A stretch of 32,143 bases of DNA from Flavobacteriales bacterium (GCA_022402535.1 JAKRSD010000006.1:1-32143), one strand, 5' to 3'. Numbered from the stretch's first letter, positions 7,418-15,433 are shown. Program-made: numbers and translations. The notes: generated by a model not told the origin, from the sequence alone.

Positions 7418-8539
7418 TCAGAATTTTCTTTTTTTCCAATGAAAACGACCCAAAACGAGGCTCAATAATCCGCTGAAGGTGATATAAAAACTATGCAGCA
7501 TAGAGGCCAAGGGAATAAAGGGAATCCATACTTTTTTATGAAAGTGTAACGCTCCGGTTCCCAGCATGATGCCGTCTGCCAAGAGTTTTGTACCCATCAC
7601 CAGCCCAAGGGCTTCCAACCTGGCGGTACACATAAAATATACAATACTGACGGAAATAGCCATATTAAGTAAAAACAAAAATAGCGTGATGCTTTTCCCT
7701 TCGGTTCCGTAGGCTTTGGCTTTAGATCCCCAGCGGATTCTCCGGCTGATGAAATCCCGGATTCCCGTATCGCCTTGGGTATGGGTAAGATGTTTGGCAT
7801 CCGTCAGAAAGTGAATGGCCTTTTTTCCGAATTGTTGTTTGCATTTTTCCAATAGAAATACGTCGTCTCCGCCCGGAAACTGAAGATTCCCCTGATATCC
7901 ATTCAATTGTATAAAAGTCTCTTTTTTGAAAGCCAAAAAAGCCCCGTTGCACAGAAAGGGCATTCCCGCTCCCCAAAAAGCGATTCCGGAAGTCATGAGT
8001 GATAAAAATTCAATATCGGCCAACCGTCCGGCTAATCCCATACCCGAATGCTGCAACACGGGTCCGCAAACCAAATAGGTATCTGAATTTTGTAATATGG
8101 CGGCAGCCTCAGCAAGTGCGTCAATGCTGAGCCGGCTGTCGGCATCTGTAGTGATGATGATGGGATGCATACTCGCTTGTACGCCTAAAGTCAGGGCTTC
8201 TTTTTTACCCAGTTTGGATTCGGGAAGGGAGAGTATCTTGAACCGGTTTTCGGGCATTCCGGCCTGTTGAATGCAAAGCTGCGTGCCGTCGGTAGAATGG
8301 TCGTTGACGAAAATACATTCCACGTTCGGAAATTCCGCCGTGATGATTAGGAGTGCATCAAGCAGTATTTGTATACGTTTTTCTTCATCGCGGAATGGAA
8401 TCAAAAGAGAAATGCCGATTTGTGGGTTTGGGGTGAAACGGATTTTTCGATGAATGGCTTTCCGCCATCCATACAACCACACTACGGCAAATAAGCCGTA
8501 AGCAATCGATATCAGAATGGCAGGGAGCATTGCTGTCAT
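7418..8539 (-). CDS. Membrane-anchored family 2 glycosyltransferase
   Basis: 373 aa. The order is: N-terminal membrane segment (about 5-22), GT-A catalytic domain (about 40-280), then hydrophobic segments filling 285-365. Catalytic features are VNDHSTDGT (78-86), the TDADS metal-binding motif (131-135), GGDD (223-226) and RRIRW (266-270), the R-x-x-R-W form of the QxxRW motif of processive GT2 enzymes. It should move a sugar from a nucleotide donor at the cytoplasmic face of the inner membrane, but donor and acceptor cannot be read from sequence. It is divergent from ruvC with 53 bp between the starts. No other polysaccharide gene lies next to it, so the pathway is unknown. Confidence 0.85.
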   Translation of the reverse strand: MTAMLPAILISIAYGLFAVVWLYGWRKAIHRKIRFTPNPQIGISLLIPFRDEEKRIQILLDALLIITAEFPNVECIFVNDHSTDGTQLCIQQAGMPENRFKILSLPESKLGKKEALTLGVQASMHPIIITTDADSRLSIDALAEAAAILQNSDTYLVCGPVLQHSGMGLAGRLADIEFLSLMTSGIAFWGAGMPFLCNGAFLAFKKETFIQLNGYQGNLQFPGGDDVFLLEKCKQQFGKKAIHFLTDAKHLTHTQGDTGIRDFISRRIRWGSKAKAYGTEGKSITLFLFLLNMAISVSIVYFMCTARLEALGLVMGTKLLADGIMLGTGALHFHKKVWIPFIPLASMLHSFYITFSGLLSLVLGRFHWKKRKF

Positions 8540-8579
8540 GGGATAAACCTACAAAAAATGCGTAAACGGTCTTTTCTTT

Positions 8580-8587
8580 TACCTTTG
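8580..8587 (+). promoter_or_regulatory. -7 promoter element (TACCTTTG) of ruvC
   Basis: An exact TAnnTTTG match ending only 5 bases before the ruvC ATG, so a transcript starting at the usual distance would have almost no leader. Confidence 0.5.
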
Positions 8588-8592
8588 GAATC

Positions 8593-9150
8593 ATGGAGTC
8601 GTCCGCAAGCAGAATTATTTTAGGCATTGACCCGGGCAGCAATGTAACGGGCTACGGAGTCATACAGATGAAGGGAAGTAAAATCAGTGTACTGGATATG
8701 GGCGTTTTTAAAATGCCTAAAGGTGATGACCATTTTGAGAAACTGAAAGCCATTTTTCGGTCCACGTCAGAGATTATCCGCAAGCATAAACCCACAGAAT
8801 TTTCCGTGGAAGCTCCTTTTTACGGGAATAACGTGCAAAGTATGCTGAAGCTGGGCCGTGCTCAGGGGGTGGCTATATCGGCAGCTCTCAGCGAAAATTT
8901 GCCGGTGTTTGAATATTCTCCGCGTAAAGTGAAGCAGAGCATCACCGGAAACGGAGCCGCCTCAAAAGAACAGGTGGCCGCCATGCTGAAGCAGATGTAC
9001 GGCATTACCATCGATGAAAAATATATGGATGCCACGGATGGATTGGCGGTAGCGGTTTGTCATGCATTCAGCAATAAAATTTCGGCTACCGACGATAAAG
9101 TGAGCGGATGGGCCGCCTTCGTGAAGAAAAATCCCGGAAGAATAAAATAG
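8593..9150 (+). CDS. ruvC: Crossover junction endodeoxyribonuclease RuvC
   Basis: 185 aa, normal length. RuvC resolves Holliday junctions with RuvAB during recombination and repair. The four acidic active-site residues are recognisable: Asp13 in LGIDPGSNVTGYG, Glu73 in FSVEAPFYG, and Asp146 and Asp149 in MDATDGLAVAVCH. The start at 8593 is the only ATG upstream of the essential LGIDPG strand. The -7 element ends five bases before it. ruvA and ruvB are not in the window, as is usual in this phylum where ruvC often stands apart. The gene is convergent with the membrane-protein gene at 9153, with a gap of two bases. Confidence 0.95.
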   Translation: MESSASRIILGIDPGSNVTGYGVIQMKGSKISVLDMGVFKMPKGDDHFEKLKAIFRSTSEIIRKHKPTEFSVEAPFYGNNVQSMLKLGRAQGVAISAALSENLPVFEYSPRKVKQSITGNGAASKEQVAAMLKQMYGITIDEKYMDATDGLAVAVCHAFSNKISATDDKVSGWAAFVKKNPGRIK

Positions 9151-9152
9151 GC

Positions 9153-9968
9153 TTACAATAGAAAATATAACACCACCCAGACCAATAAAACCAACACCGG
9201 AAAAATCGCCGGAATTTTGGCAAATACATTAGGAATGGATTTAAAACGAAAAGGCATATTCTTTTTAATCAGAAATAAACCTAAGCCAAACACCGGATAA
9301 GCCAGCTGATAGAAAAAATGAAAATAACGGGATTCCTCATTTTGCAAAAGCATAATCAACGGGGCACCGAGGGCGAAAGGAATCAGATACATTTCGAGAA
9401 AATAGGTAGGACCTGCCGTAACGGAATCGGCATCGTTGTTTTTTTGGTGTAGAAATAATCCAAAAAAGAGGATGCCCGCCCTATATCCCAAAATACTTAA
9501 TATAACAGACATGACTATTGCCAGAATTATAGATGGTATGATGGATATATCCAACCAAACCATGATGTTTGAAAATCCCTGATTCAGCTGTTCTATTTCG
9601 GTGAAGAGATAAAAAAAGGAAAGATAAAATTGAGCCCCCAACAGATTAAAAGCGGCAATGCAAAACCAAAGTAGAAAAAAATCAACAACACCCTTCTGCG
9701 GGTTAATCCGGATAAAAAGTTGGATAACGGAAGCCAACACAACCAATAAAAAGGTAGGTAGCCCGAAAACGTAAACTATTTTGAGTTTAGACCAGTGATT
9801 ATAATCGTAATTGAACCCGATTTTCAGCAGAGAAAAATCATTCAGATTGCCGATGGAATAAGCAAACCCTGCCGTCAGGAGCTGACAGATAAAAAATACA
9901 ATCAAGTAGCCGAGCACGAACACGCCCGTTGATTTAAAGATTCTCTGTAACTGGATGACAGAATTCAT
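9153..9968 (-). CDS. Multi-pass membrane protein of unknown function
   Basis: 271 aa. I do not recognise the family. Hydrophobic stretches near residues 15-38, 67-86, 95-120, 138-165, 165-180, 193-208, 218-238 and 252-271 suggest six to eight membrane helices. There is no signal peptide and no obvious catalytic motif. Loops are short, with a few charged segments (KNNDADS at about 176-182). It starts just upstream of a GGGGGAGG purine block, and a TACATTTG box lies 31 bases before the start. It sits immediately downstream of the exosortase/T9SS locus on the same strand but has its own promoter and is preceded by a terminator. A link with that locus is only a possibility. Confidence 0.6.
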   Translation of the reverse strand: MNSVIQLQRIFKSTGVFVLGYLIVFFICQLLTAGFAYSIGNLNDFSLLKIGFNYDYNHWSKLKIVYVFGLPTFLLVVLASVIQLFIRINPQKGVVDFFLLWFCIAAFNLLGAQFYLSFFYLFTEIEQLNQGFSNIMVWLDISIIPSIILAIVMSVILSILGYRAGILFFGLFLHQKNNDADSVTAGPTYFLEMYLIPFALGAPLIMLLQNEESRYFHFFYQLAYPVFGLGLFLIKKNMPFRFKSIPNVFAKIPAIFPVLVLLVWVVLYFLL

Positions 9969-9999
9969 TTGTTAACCTCCCCCAAGGTTTTTTATGAGT

Positions 10000-10007
10000 C
10001 AAATGTA
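10000..10007 (-). promoter_or_regulatory. -7 promoter element (TACATTTG) of the membrane-protein gene
   Basis: An exact TAnnTTTG match 31 bases upstream of the ATG at 9968. The leader contains GGGGGAGG, a plausible ribosome-binding site. Confidence 0.5.
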
Positions 10008-10057
10008 ATTATCTGTTTCTGTCTTTATGAAATAAATCAAATTAAACTTTCGTGAAG

Positions 10058-10089
10058 AAAAAAGCCGGAAGAGAATTGTCTTCCGGCTT
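10058..10089 (-). terminator. Rho-independent terminator after small protein A
   Basis: On the minus strand AAGCCGGAAGA and TCTTCCGGCTT form an 11-bp stem around a 6-nt loop, followed by a T-tract. It closes the adhesin/small-protein transcript. Confidence 0.85.
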
Positions 10090-10109
10090 AATCTATAAAA
10101 CCTGCGAGG

Positions 10110-10343
10110 TTATTTCTTTTTACGAACCTGATAGTATTTTCCGGCGGCTGCGGCGCCCCCTGCTCCCAATACCAGCCAGGAAAGCGGGTCTAACGGGGCA
10201 CCCGAAACAGGCCCCGGTGTGGTGGGCGGCGGTGTGGTGGGTGGAGGTCCGGGGCCAACCTGTCCCCTCGAAATCAAGGAAATTCCGGTAATCAATATGC
10301 TGATCAGCAATACATGTTTGAGGTATGATGATGTGTTTTTCAT
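10110..10343 (-). CDS. Small proline-rich protein with exosortase-type C-terminal signal (A)
   Basis: 77 aa with four zones. Residues 1-28 form a signal peptide ending near SRGQ. Residues 29-47 are a Pro/Thr/Gly tract (PPPTTPPPTTPG). Residues 48-56 are GAPLDPLSW. A hydrophobic helix (LVLGAGGAAAAG) then ends in KYYQVRKKK. Motif, hydrophobic helix and terminal basic cluster are the tripartite layout of PEP-CTERM-like exosortase substrates; a Bacteroidota variant built on P-I-D is known to me, and P-L-D here looks related. The C-terminal 24 residues differ at one position from small protein B (15175-15411), whereas the N-terminal halves differ widely. The gene starts 10 bp after the large T9SS protein's stop codon, so the two should be co-transcribed. 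I infer it is a substrate of the exosortase at 14294. Confidence 0.8.
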   Translation of the reverse strand: MKNTSSYLKHVLLISILITGISLISRGQVGPGPPPTTPPPTTPGPVSGAPLDPLSWLVLGAGGAAAAGKYYQVRKKK

Positions 10344-10353
10344 GATTCAAAAA

Positions 10354-13300
10354 TTAGTTGATTCCAATAATGATTTTACGGGTTACGGTTTGGGTGTTTC
10401 CTGCAATTTCAGCAATGTACCGGCCTGAAGCAATACCGCTTAAATCAAATGACTGAACCGTTCCCTGTAAGTTTCGGTTCAGTATGCGTTTTCCCTGCAT
10501 ATCATAAAGGGTAAATACAGACTGATCAAAACCTGCTGAAGGAAGTATAATATGAATGGTGTTTGCCGCCGTCCATAATTGTATGCCGTTTTCAGTCATT
10601 TCATCCTGTATGGAAACGGTTCCGGCGGTAACCTGAATACTGGTTTGTGCCAAGGCTTCACAGTCTTCGTTTGAGGCAGATAGCATTACCACATACGTGC
10701 CTTCAGCATTATAGAAATGCACGGGATTCATATCTTCTGACGTATTTCCGTCACCAAAATTCCATGAGAACTGATCGGCATGAATGGTTTGGGCCGTGAA
10801 GGTGATTTCCTGTCCGGTTTCAGCCTGGGTCAATGAACTTACGATTTCAGCCGTTACCACAAAAGCACCGGTTACCGTAAGGTTTTCTTCGGCCACATAA
10901 CCCGAAACCGGTTCGGTAAGTATCAGTGTATATTCACCGGCAGGAATATTCAGAATCTGGGCATTTCCGTCCAAGGTTCCGTTGGCCACTTCTGTTCCGT
11001 TTTCATTGTTGAGGATATAATTCCAGCTGATGGGTGCATTTTCAGCAAGTGAAACATTTGCACCGTTTTCGCAGGTGGCTTCCTGGGTGATTTGATATTC
11101 CACGGGTGGATAAAAATGCACCTTGAACCGGTCGGTATGATTTCCGGCAGCGGACGTAAATGTATAACTGTCATTCACACGCATGTTCTGCCAAACGCCT
11201 GTCTGCACATCTTCCAGATAAATGAAAGAAGAGGCGGCAAATTGGTCTAAATTAGAAAAGGTGAAGGTGTGCGAACCTGATGCGGTAAGTTTTAGCCCCA
11301 GCGGAACGGTAACCACATTTTCCAGATTCCCGAAGGTGTTGGTAGAGTACAACTCGCCATTCCAAATGGAATATAACATGGGTTTGTTATTGTCGCCCAT
11401 GAGTTTGGGGGCATCATACAGATTGTCAAAATTGGTTGTGGCTTCCCCGTGGAAACGGATACGGCAGTAATCCGCTTTGTTGTCGGAGAGGATATCGATA
11501 TTCAATGCCTGGGCAGCATTACCCGAAAACAGGTAAGTGGGTGTGCCGGTGGTTCGTTCTGTATTATCTACCGAAAAAGTGGCCGATGTACCTGAACTCA
11601 CTCTTACCTGAAATCCTTGTCCGATGGCAATTACATCGCCCGGATCCACATCTACCCAGCTGCCTGTGTAAAGTCCCGAAGCACTGTACACTTTGGCAAT
11701 ACCGTCTATATTGGCATCGGGTGTCCAGGTAAGAGGAGAAGGATACGGATTTGAAACAATGTTATAACCATTTGAAAGTGTCGGATTTTGACGGGTCAGG
11801 TTTTGAGAAACCGGACCTGTAGTGTTGGTACCGGTGAAGGTCAATGTGCTTTGTCCCGGTACATCTAAATAATATCCTTTTCCATTTTCCATCAAACCGG
11901 AGGTTTTGGCAAACAGGAGCGACTGCACACAGTTAAGCTGTGGCGTCGCATTTTCAATCAGTTCCTGCCAGTTGCTGTAAGGAGAGTTGAATGCCACATA
12001 ATCGGGGTGACAGCCGGTTTGGAAAGGAATCAAAAAGCCGGGTGCGGCTGCGTTTCCGGCAACACTAAATCCGTTTAATGAACTTCCCATATTGCCGGCT
12101 AACGTAACCGGAGTTCCTAACTGACGGAATCCGTTGGCGGCACCGGGGATATATCTTTCCACCTGATAAACTCCGTTTACACTTCCCGTTCCTGCGGTAA
12201 AATCATCCAAATAAGCAGTGCCAGAAGGTGAGCTCAATAATTTGAAATTAGACGATACGTTCAGTACACCGCCTCCGATAACGGCAGAATGCGATACATC
12301 AACATATCCGTTTACCGAATTAATTGTAGCATTTCCATTAGTGCCAAAACGTTCAAAGTGTGTAGTTCCTGTAAGTGAGATGTTGTTTCCGTATATAAAA
12401 CGGGCTGTTCCATTGAGGGTATGTCCGTTACCGGCCCAAGTTCCTGCCGTGATGTTGATGTTGGCATTGGTGGTATTTGCCGTTAAATTTCCTAAGTTAT
12501 TCAGTGTTCCTCCTGTGCAGTTCAGTCCTCCGTTGGTCAGATTCAGTGTACCAGGCCCGGAAAGTTCGGCGTTGGTTCCGTTTATGATAAAAGCACCTGA
12601 ACTGGTAAGTTGGTTCATGGTAGCTCCCGCATTTAATTTGATTCCGTTTCGGAATGTTTTCGTAGCTGAACTTTGCCAGTCAACGGAATTGCCTGAACCC
12701 ATTTCAAATAATCCGTTAATTGTGGTGGGGTTAGTAGCTCCCCAAGAACCTTGGTTTACTGTTACTCTGAAAATGGGCACTTCATTCACTCCCGCATTTG
12801 GGAAATACGTTTGATTGCTGGTGGCAATGGCACTTACCACATTCCAGTTAAATACAGAATTATGCTCATAAAAAACGTTTGTAGATGTATTTCCTGCTAA
12901 TGCACCGGAGGGACCTCCCGTACCGGAATTTATTCTAAATGTGCCATCCGTTTTAATTCTTATGGTTCCTGTAATTACCGGCAAAATACTTCCCTGATAA
13001 ACCAAGGTGCCGAATACCGTTAAATCATCTCCCGGTCCGTCGGCCACGGTAAGGTTATTTCCGGTGCTTGTCTGTAATACAAGCTGCGCCGAAGAATCCA
13101 CCACGGTTTGGTCTATGGAAATGGCAGAGTTTAACGTTACAATATGGTCTTCGGTAATTAAAATGCCCGCTGATGTGGAGTTAGGTATAAGAGTAGAAGG
13201 TATCCAGGTTATTTGATTAGGAGAAGATTCCCAGGTAGAAGCCTGATTCCAAAATCCATCCTGTGCCGAGCGGAAAAAATCGGTACTGCTACTGATACAT

Positions 13301-14184
13301 ACTCCGTTTTGTGTAATGGTAAATGCATTGGATTCACTTCCCGTAACGGCGGGGTCAGAACCGATAACCCTAATTTTATATCCGGTACCCGTTACCGTAG
13401 GTGAAGGTATGGAAATAGAAATGGAACCATCGTTAACAGAAGTAAGTGTTCCGATATTGAGCGGAGAAGCAAAGCTACCCGAAGCATCGGATAATTGGGC
13501 CGTAAAAATATTACCCGGGTTAAAGGTTCCTGTTTTGGTATAAGAAATACTTCCTGTGGTGGTGTCTACACAGTTCGAAAATGTAAACGGTCCACCCGAT
13601 ACGGATAAATTAGTGGTGATGGTTGCACCCGCGGGTGTTCCTGTAAGCACTACGTCGTCCAATCTAAACTGTGGGGTTGCCGATGTGTTGGTAAATCGAA
13701 TGTGTAGATTAGTAGTAGCCGGAATGGTACCTCCTGTTATGGTAATTAATCTCCAGCTTGCCGTGCCTGTTCCGGTAGGTTGTGCCGGAAACGTAAGCGG
13801 ATTGTAGGAAATACCATCTGTACTCACTTCTACCGTAAATTCAGTAGCATTTGAGGCGGTTGTACTTTTATAAAGCCCAAAAGACAATGATATACCTGTA
13901 TAGCCGGCTGTGTTGATACCTGAAATGATAAAGTTTCTTCCAATTATGTTGGTGAAGAAGACATTTCCACTGCCTGATGCACCTGTATATCCTGTAGAAA
14001 CAGTTGTATTTCTTATATCAGCATTACCCGTAAAAGTTATCGGACTTCCATTTTGAAAAGTGTTTGAAGCAATGGCGGTTGTACCACTTGGAGTCCCCAT
14101 GTTTTCAGATAAAATGGTCACCTGGCTATACGATACGCCTGATGCCAATATCATCAGCAATAGAAAAGAGTAAATTTTTTTCAT
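10354..14184 (-). CDS. Large T9SS-secreted surface protein (adhesin-like, PKD domain)
   Basis: 1276 aa. Signal peptide at 1-20 (ending VSYSQ). Residues about 21-190 look like a beta-sandwich, ending HIRFTNTSATPQFRLDDV. A long Thr/Ser/Gly/Asn-rich beta-repeat stalk follows. Residues 740-1022 form a region shared with the 707-aa protein at 15434 (motifs NGKGY, NPYP, GFQVR, RFKVHF). A PKD-like domain (FSWNFGDGNTSED) is at about 1140, and a type A T9SS sorting domain at about 1195-1276 contains FTLYDMQGKRI and ends RKIIIGIN. It should cross the outer membrane by T9SS and be displayed or released. No enzyme motif was seen. A TATATTTG box lies about 40 bases upstream. The exosortase gene is upstream on the same strand (109 bp) and small protein A follows by 10 bp. 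Confidence 0.85.
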   Translation of the reverse strand: MKKIYSFLLLMILASGVSYSQVTILSENMGTPSGTTAIASNTFQNGSPITFTGNADIRNTTVSTGYTGASGSGNVFFTNIIGRNFIISGINTAGYTGISLSFGLYKSTTASNATEFTVEVSTDGISYNPLTFPAQPTGTGTASWRLITITGGTIPATTNLHIRFTNTSATPQFRLDDVVLTGTPAGATITTNLSVSGGPFTFSNCVDTTTGSISYTKTGTFNPGNIFTAQLSDASGSFASPLNIGTLTSVNDGSISISIPSPTVTGTGYKIRVIGSDPAVTGSESNAFTITQNGVCISSSTDFFRSAQDGFWNQASTWESSPNQITWIPSTLIPNSTSAGILITEDHIVTLNSAISIDQTVVDSSAQLVLQTSTGNNLTVADGPGDDLTVFGTLVYQGSILPVITGTIRIKTDGTFRINSGTGGPSGALAGNTSTNVFYEHNSVFNWNVVSAIATSNQTYFPNAGVNEVPIFRVTVNQGSWGATNPTTINGLFEMGSGNSVDWQSSATKTFRNGIKLNAGATMNQLTSSGAFIINGTNAELSGPGTLNLTNGGLNCTGGTLNNLGNLTANTTNANINITAGTWAGNGHTLNGTARFIYGNNISLTGTTHFERFGTNGNATINSVNGYVDVSHSAVIGGGVLNVSSNFKLLSSPSGTAYLDDFTAGTGSVNGVYQVERYIPGAANGFRQLGTPVTLAGNMGSSLNGFSVAGNAAAPGFLIPFQTGCHPDYVAFNSPYSNWQELIENATPQLNCVQSLLFAKTSGLMENGKGYYLDVPGQSTLTFTGTNTTGPVSQNLTRQNPTLSNGYNIVSNPYPSPLTWTPDANIDGIAKVYSASGLYTGSWVDVDPGDVIAIGQGFQVRVSSGTSATFSVDNTERTTGTPTYLFSGNAAQALNIDILSDNKADYCRIRFHGEATTNFDNLYDAPKLMGDNNKPMLYSIWNGELYSTNTFGNLENVVTVPLGLKLTASGSHTFTFSNLDQFAASSFIYLEDVQTGVWQNMRVNDSYTFTSAAGNHTDRFKVHFYPPVEYQITQEATCENGANVSLAENAPISWNYILNNENGTEVANGTLDGNAQILNIPAGEYTLILTEPVSGYVAEENLTVTGAFVVTAEIVSSLTQAETGQEITFTAQTIHADQFSWNFGDGNTSEDMNPVHFYNAEGTYVVMLSASNEDCEALAQTSIQVTAGTVSIQDEMTENGIQLWTAANTIHIILPSAGFDQSVFTLYDMQGKRILNRNLQGTVQSFDLSGIASGRYIAEIAGNTQTVTRKIIIGIN

Positions 14185-14225
14185 ACGAAAAGTAAAAATG
14201 ATTTTATGCGGCTGAAATTCGGATA

Positions 14226-14233
14226 CAAATATA
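14226..14233 (-). promoter_or_regulatory. -7 promoter element (TATATTTG) of the 1276-aa protein gene
   Basis: An exact TAnnTTTG match 41 bases before the ATG. Immediately upstream on the minus strand is an ACCCCT/AGGGGT inverted repeat (14233-14238 and 14256-14261), a possible operator or weak terminator. Confidence 0.45.
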
Positions 14234-14293
14234 CCCCTTCAAATGATATGCACATAGGGGTGTTAATTATTAAATTGTTAGGATATTGAAATC

Positions 14294-14887
14294 CTATTTT
14301 ACTTTTTTGACCAGATAGTAGTAATAAAACCCGATCATGGTGCCGAATACCATGATGTTAAACACATGGTCATGCGCAAATTCTATCCACTCGGGTTTGT
14401 GCAGAGCCAACAGGGCTAATCCCGAAATACGGATTACGTTAAGAACTTGAGTAATGATTATGCCAAATAAAATCGCGATGACTTTTCTTTTCCAGGGAGC
14501 CTGGGTAATGATAATCAGCAAGGTGTTGTAGTAAATGAGCTGCATGCCCAGACAGTAATTTCCCACCCCTACGGCATGTACATGCTCAATCCAGATGGAC
14601 CGCCCCGTAATATGGGAGGCATAGCCCAGAAGATTTAATACGAGTTTACTGACTAATAACAGTCCTTTTACAATCCAGAGGTTAAAGTCTTCCCATAGGG
14701 CACTGATTACCGGAACCACCCGCTCGTCAAGGGGTGTTTTTTCTTCGCCCAAAAACCAGAAGACGCCTTTCCACGATAACCAAATCAAAAACAGCTTCGC
14801 AAAAAAGAAAACCAGTTCCCTTTCTTTTTGAAACGCCGGATGGTACAGCCATTTTTTTAGGGTGGATTCGGATTTGGACACGCTCAC
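14294..14887 (-). CDS. Exosortase/archaeosortase family protein
   Basis: 197 aa. An integral membrane transpeptidase-like enzyme that should cut C-terminal sorting signals at the outer face of the inner membrane. The three conserved active-site motifs are present: Cys112 in GNYCLGMQL, Arg153 in NVIRISGLALL, and a His at 172 or 174 in AHDHVFN. Hydrophobic segments (about 25-46, 70-90, 112-130, 136-162, 175-193) give five or six helices. The length is like the short Bacteroidota exosortases (XrtF-type), but I cannot fix the subfamily. The start is a GTG, because an in-frame TAA lies six bases before it. It sits between two operons that each encode a tiny protein with an exosortase-type tail, the natural candidate substrates. 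Confidence 0.87.
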   Translation of the reverse strand: MSVSKSESTLKKWLYHPAFQKERELVFFFAKLFLIWLSWKGVFWFLGEEKTPLDERVVPVISALWEDFNLWIVKGLLLVSKLVLNLLGYASHITGRSIWIEHVHAVGVGNYCLGMQLIYYNTLLIIITQAPWKRKVIAILFGIIITQVLNVIRISGLALLALHKPEWIEFAHDHVFNIMVFGTMIGFYYYYLVKKVK

Positions 14888-14899
14888 TGATTATGAAGA

Positions 14900-14907
14900 C
14901 AAAGGTA
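14900..14907 (-). promoter_or_regulatory. -7 promoter element (TACCTTTG) of the exosortase gene
   Basis: An exact TAnnTTTG match 12 bases before the GTG start, giving a very short leader. It shows that the exosortase gene need not depend on the small-RNA promoter further upstream. Confidence 0.5.
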
Positions 14908-14976
14908 ATACGGGATTTGGGTATTATTTGGGTTTAACAACGGTTAATCCTTAAATAATCTTGCGGCTCCTGACAA

Positions 14977-15006
14977 CAAAAAAGCCGTGACAGAGGGTCG
15001 CGGCTT
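14977..15006 (-). terminator. Rho-independent terminator of the predicted small RNA
   Basis: A ten-base-pair stem (one G-U pair) with loop CCTCT on the minus strand and a run of six T. Confidence 0.8.
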
Positions 15007-15058
15007 CTTGTTTGGTGATAGCGGACTTCGAGAGATAGGGGCTGATGTCCTTTATTTG
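14978..15058 (-). ncRNA. Probable small RNA, about 80 nt
   Basis: A complete transcription unit with no open reading frame. The promoter TTTG-N20-TACATTTG (15096-15065) has exactly the Bacteroidota -33/-7 layout. The expected start is near 15058. An intrinsic terminator (AAGCCGCGAC, 5-nt loop, GTCACGGCTT, then six T) ends near 14978. The body contains a short GGAC/GTCC pairing. The unit lies between small protein B (which has its own terminator at 15135-15167) and the exosortase gene (which has its own -7 box). I do not recognise it as 6S, SRP, tmRNA or RNase P RNA. It could also be a leader that ends transcription early before the exosortase gene. Confidence 0.55.
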
Positions 15059-15064
15059 TATCGA

Positions 15065-15096
15065 CAAATGTATAAGGTTTAAACGAACCCTGCAAA
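15065..15096 (-). promoter_or_regulatory. Full Bacteroidota promoter TTTG-N20-TACATTTG
   Basis: The only place in the window where I found both the -33 TTTG and the -7 TAnnTTTG at canonical 20-bp spacing. It points towards the predicted small RNA. Confidence 0.7.
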
Positions 15097-15134
15097 TTTT
15101 TTTTTGACTTTTTTTCTTTATTATCAGAAATTTA

Positions 15135-15168
15135 TAAAAAAACCGGGAAGAAACAGTTCCCGGTTTTT
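15135..15168 (-). terminator. Terminator after small protein B (bidirectional)
   Basis: AACCGGGAA and TTCCCGGTT form a 9-bp stem around GAAACAG, with an A-tract on one side and a T-tract on the other. It lies just past the stop codon of small protein B. Confidence 0.85.
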
Positions 15169-15174
15169 ATGCTT

Positions 15175-15411
15175 TTATGATTTGTCAGCTTTGTTTTTTC
15201 TGTTGTTGTAGTACTTTCCGGCAGCGGCTGCACCACCTGCACCCAACACAATCCAGGAAAGCGGATCTAAAGGGGCTCCCGCAGAAGGCGGAGGTGTGGT
15301 TGGCGGTGGCGGTAATGTGGGTGGAGGAACCACCTGTGCTTTAGCCGTTATTACTCCGCAAACAAATAATATAGCTGTCAGATAAAATACTTTCTCTATA
15401 CGAAGTTTCAT
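15175..15411 (-). CDS. Small proline-rich protein with exosortase-type C-terminal signal (B)
   Basis: 78 aa, with the same plan as small protein A. Residues 1-25 form a signal peptide ending TAKAQ. Residues 26-43 are a Pro/Thr tract (PPPTLPPPPTTPPPS). GAPLDPLSW follows at about 45-53, then IVLGAGGAAAAG and the basic tail KYYNNRKNKADKS. The C-terminal block is the same as in protein A except Ile for Leu at one site, while the signal peptides share little. The gene starts 22 bp after the stop of the 707-aa T9SS protein. I infer processing by the nearby exosortase, which would leave a mature peptide of roughly 20-25 residues, mostly proline and threonine. Confidence 0.8.
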   Translation of the reverse strand: MKLRIEKVFYLTAILFVCGVITAKAQVVPPPTLPPPPTTPPPSAGAPLDPLSWIVLGAGGAAAAGKYYNNRKNKADKS

Positions 15412-15433
15412 ATGGTATACTTTAAATAGTTAT

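Noticed and set aside
12218-12814. 198-codon plus-strand open frame inside the 1276-aa protein gene
   Set aside because: It is antisense to Thr/Ser/Gly-rich repeat sequence. The Pro/Val-rich product has no motif, promoter or start signal.
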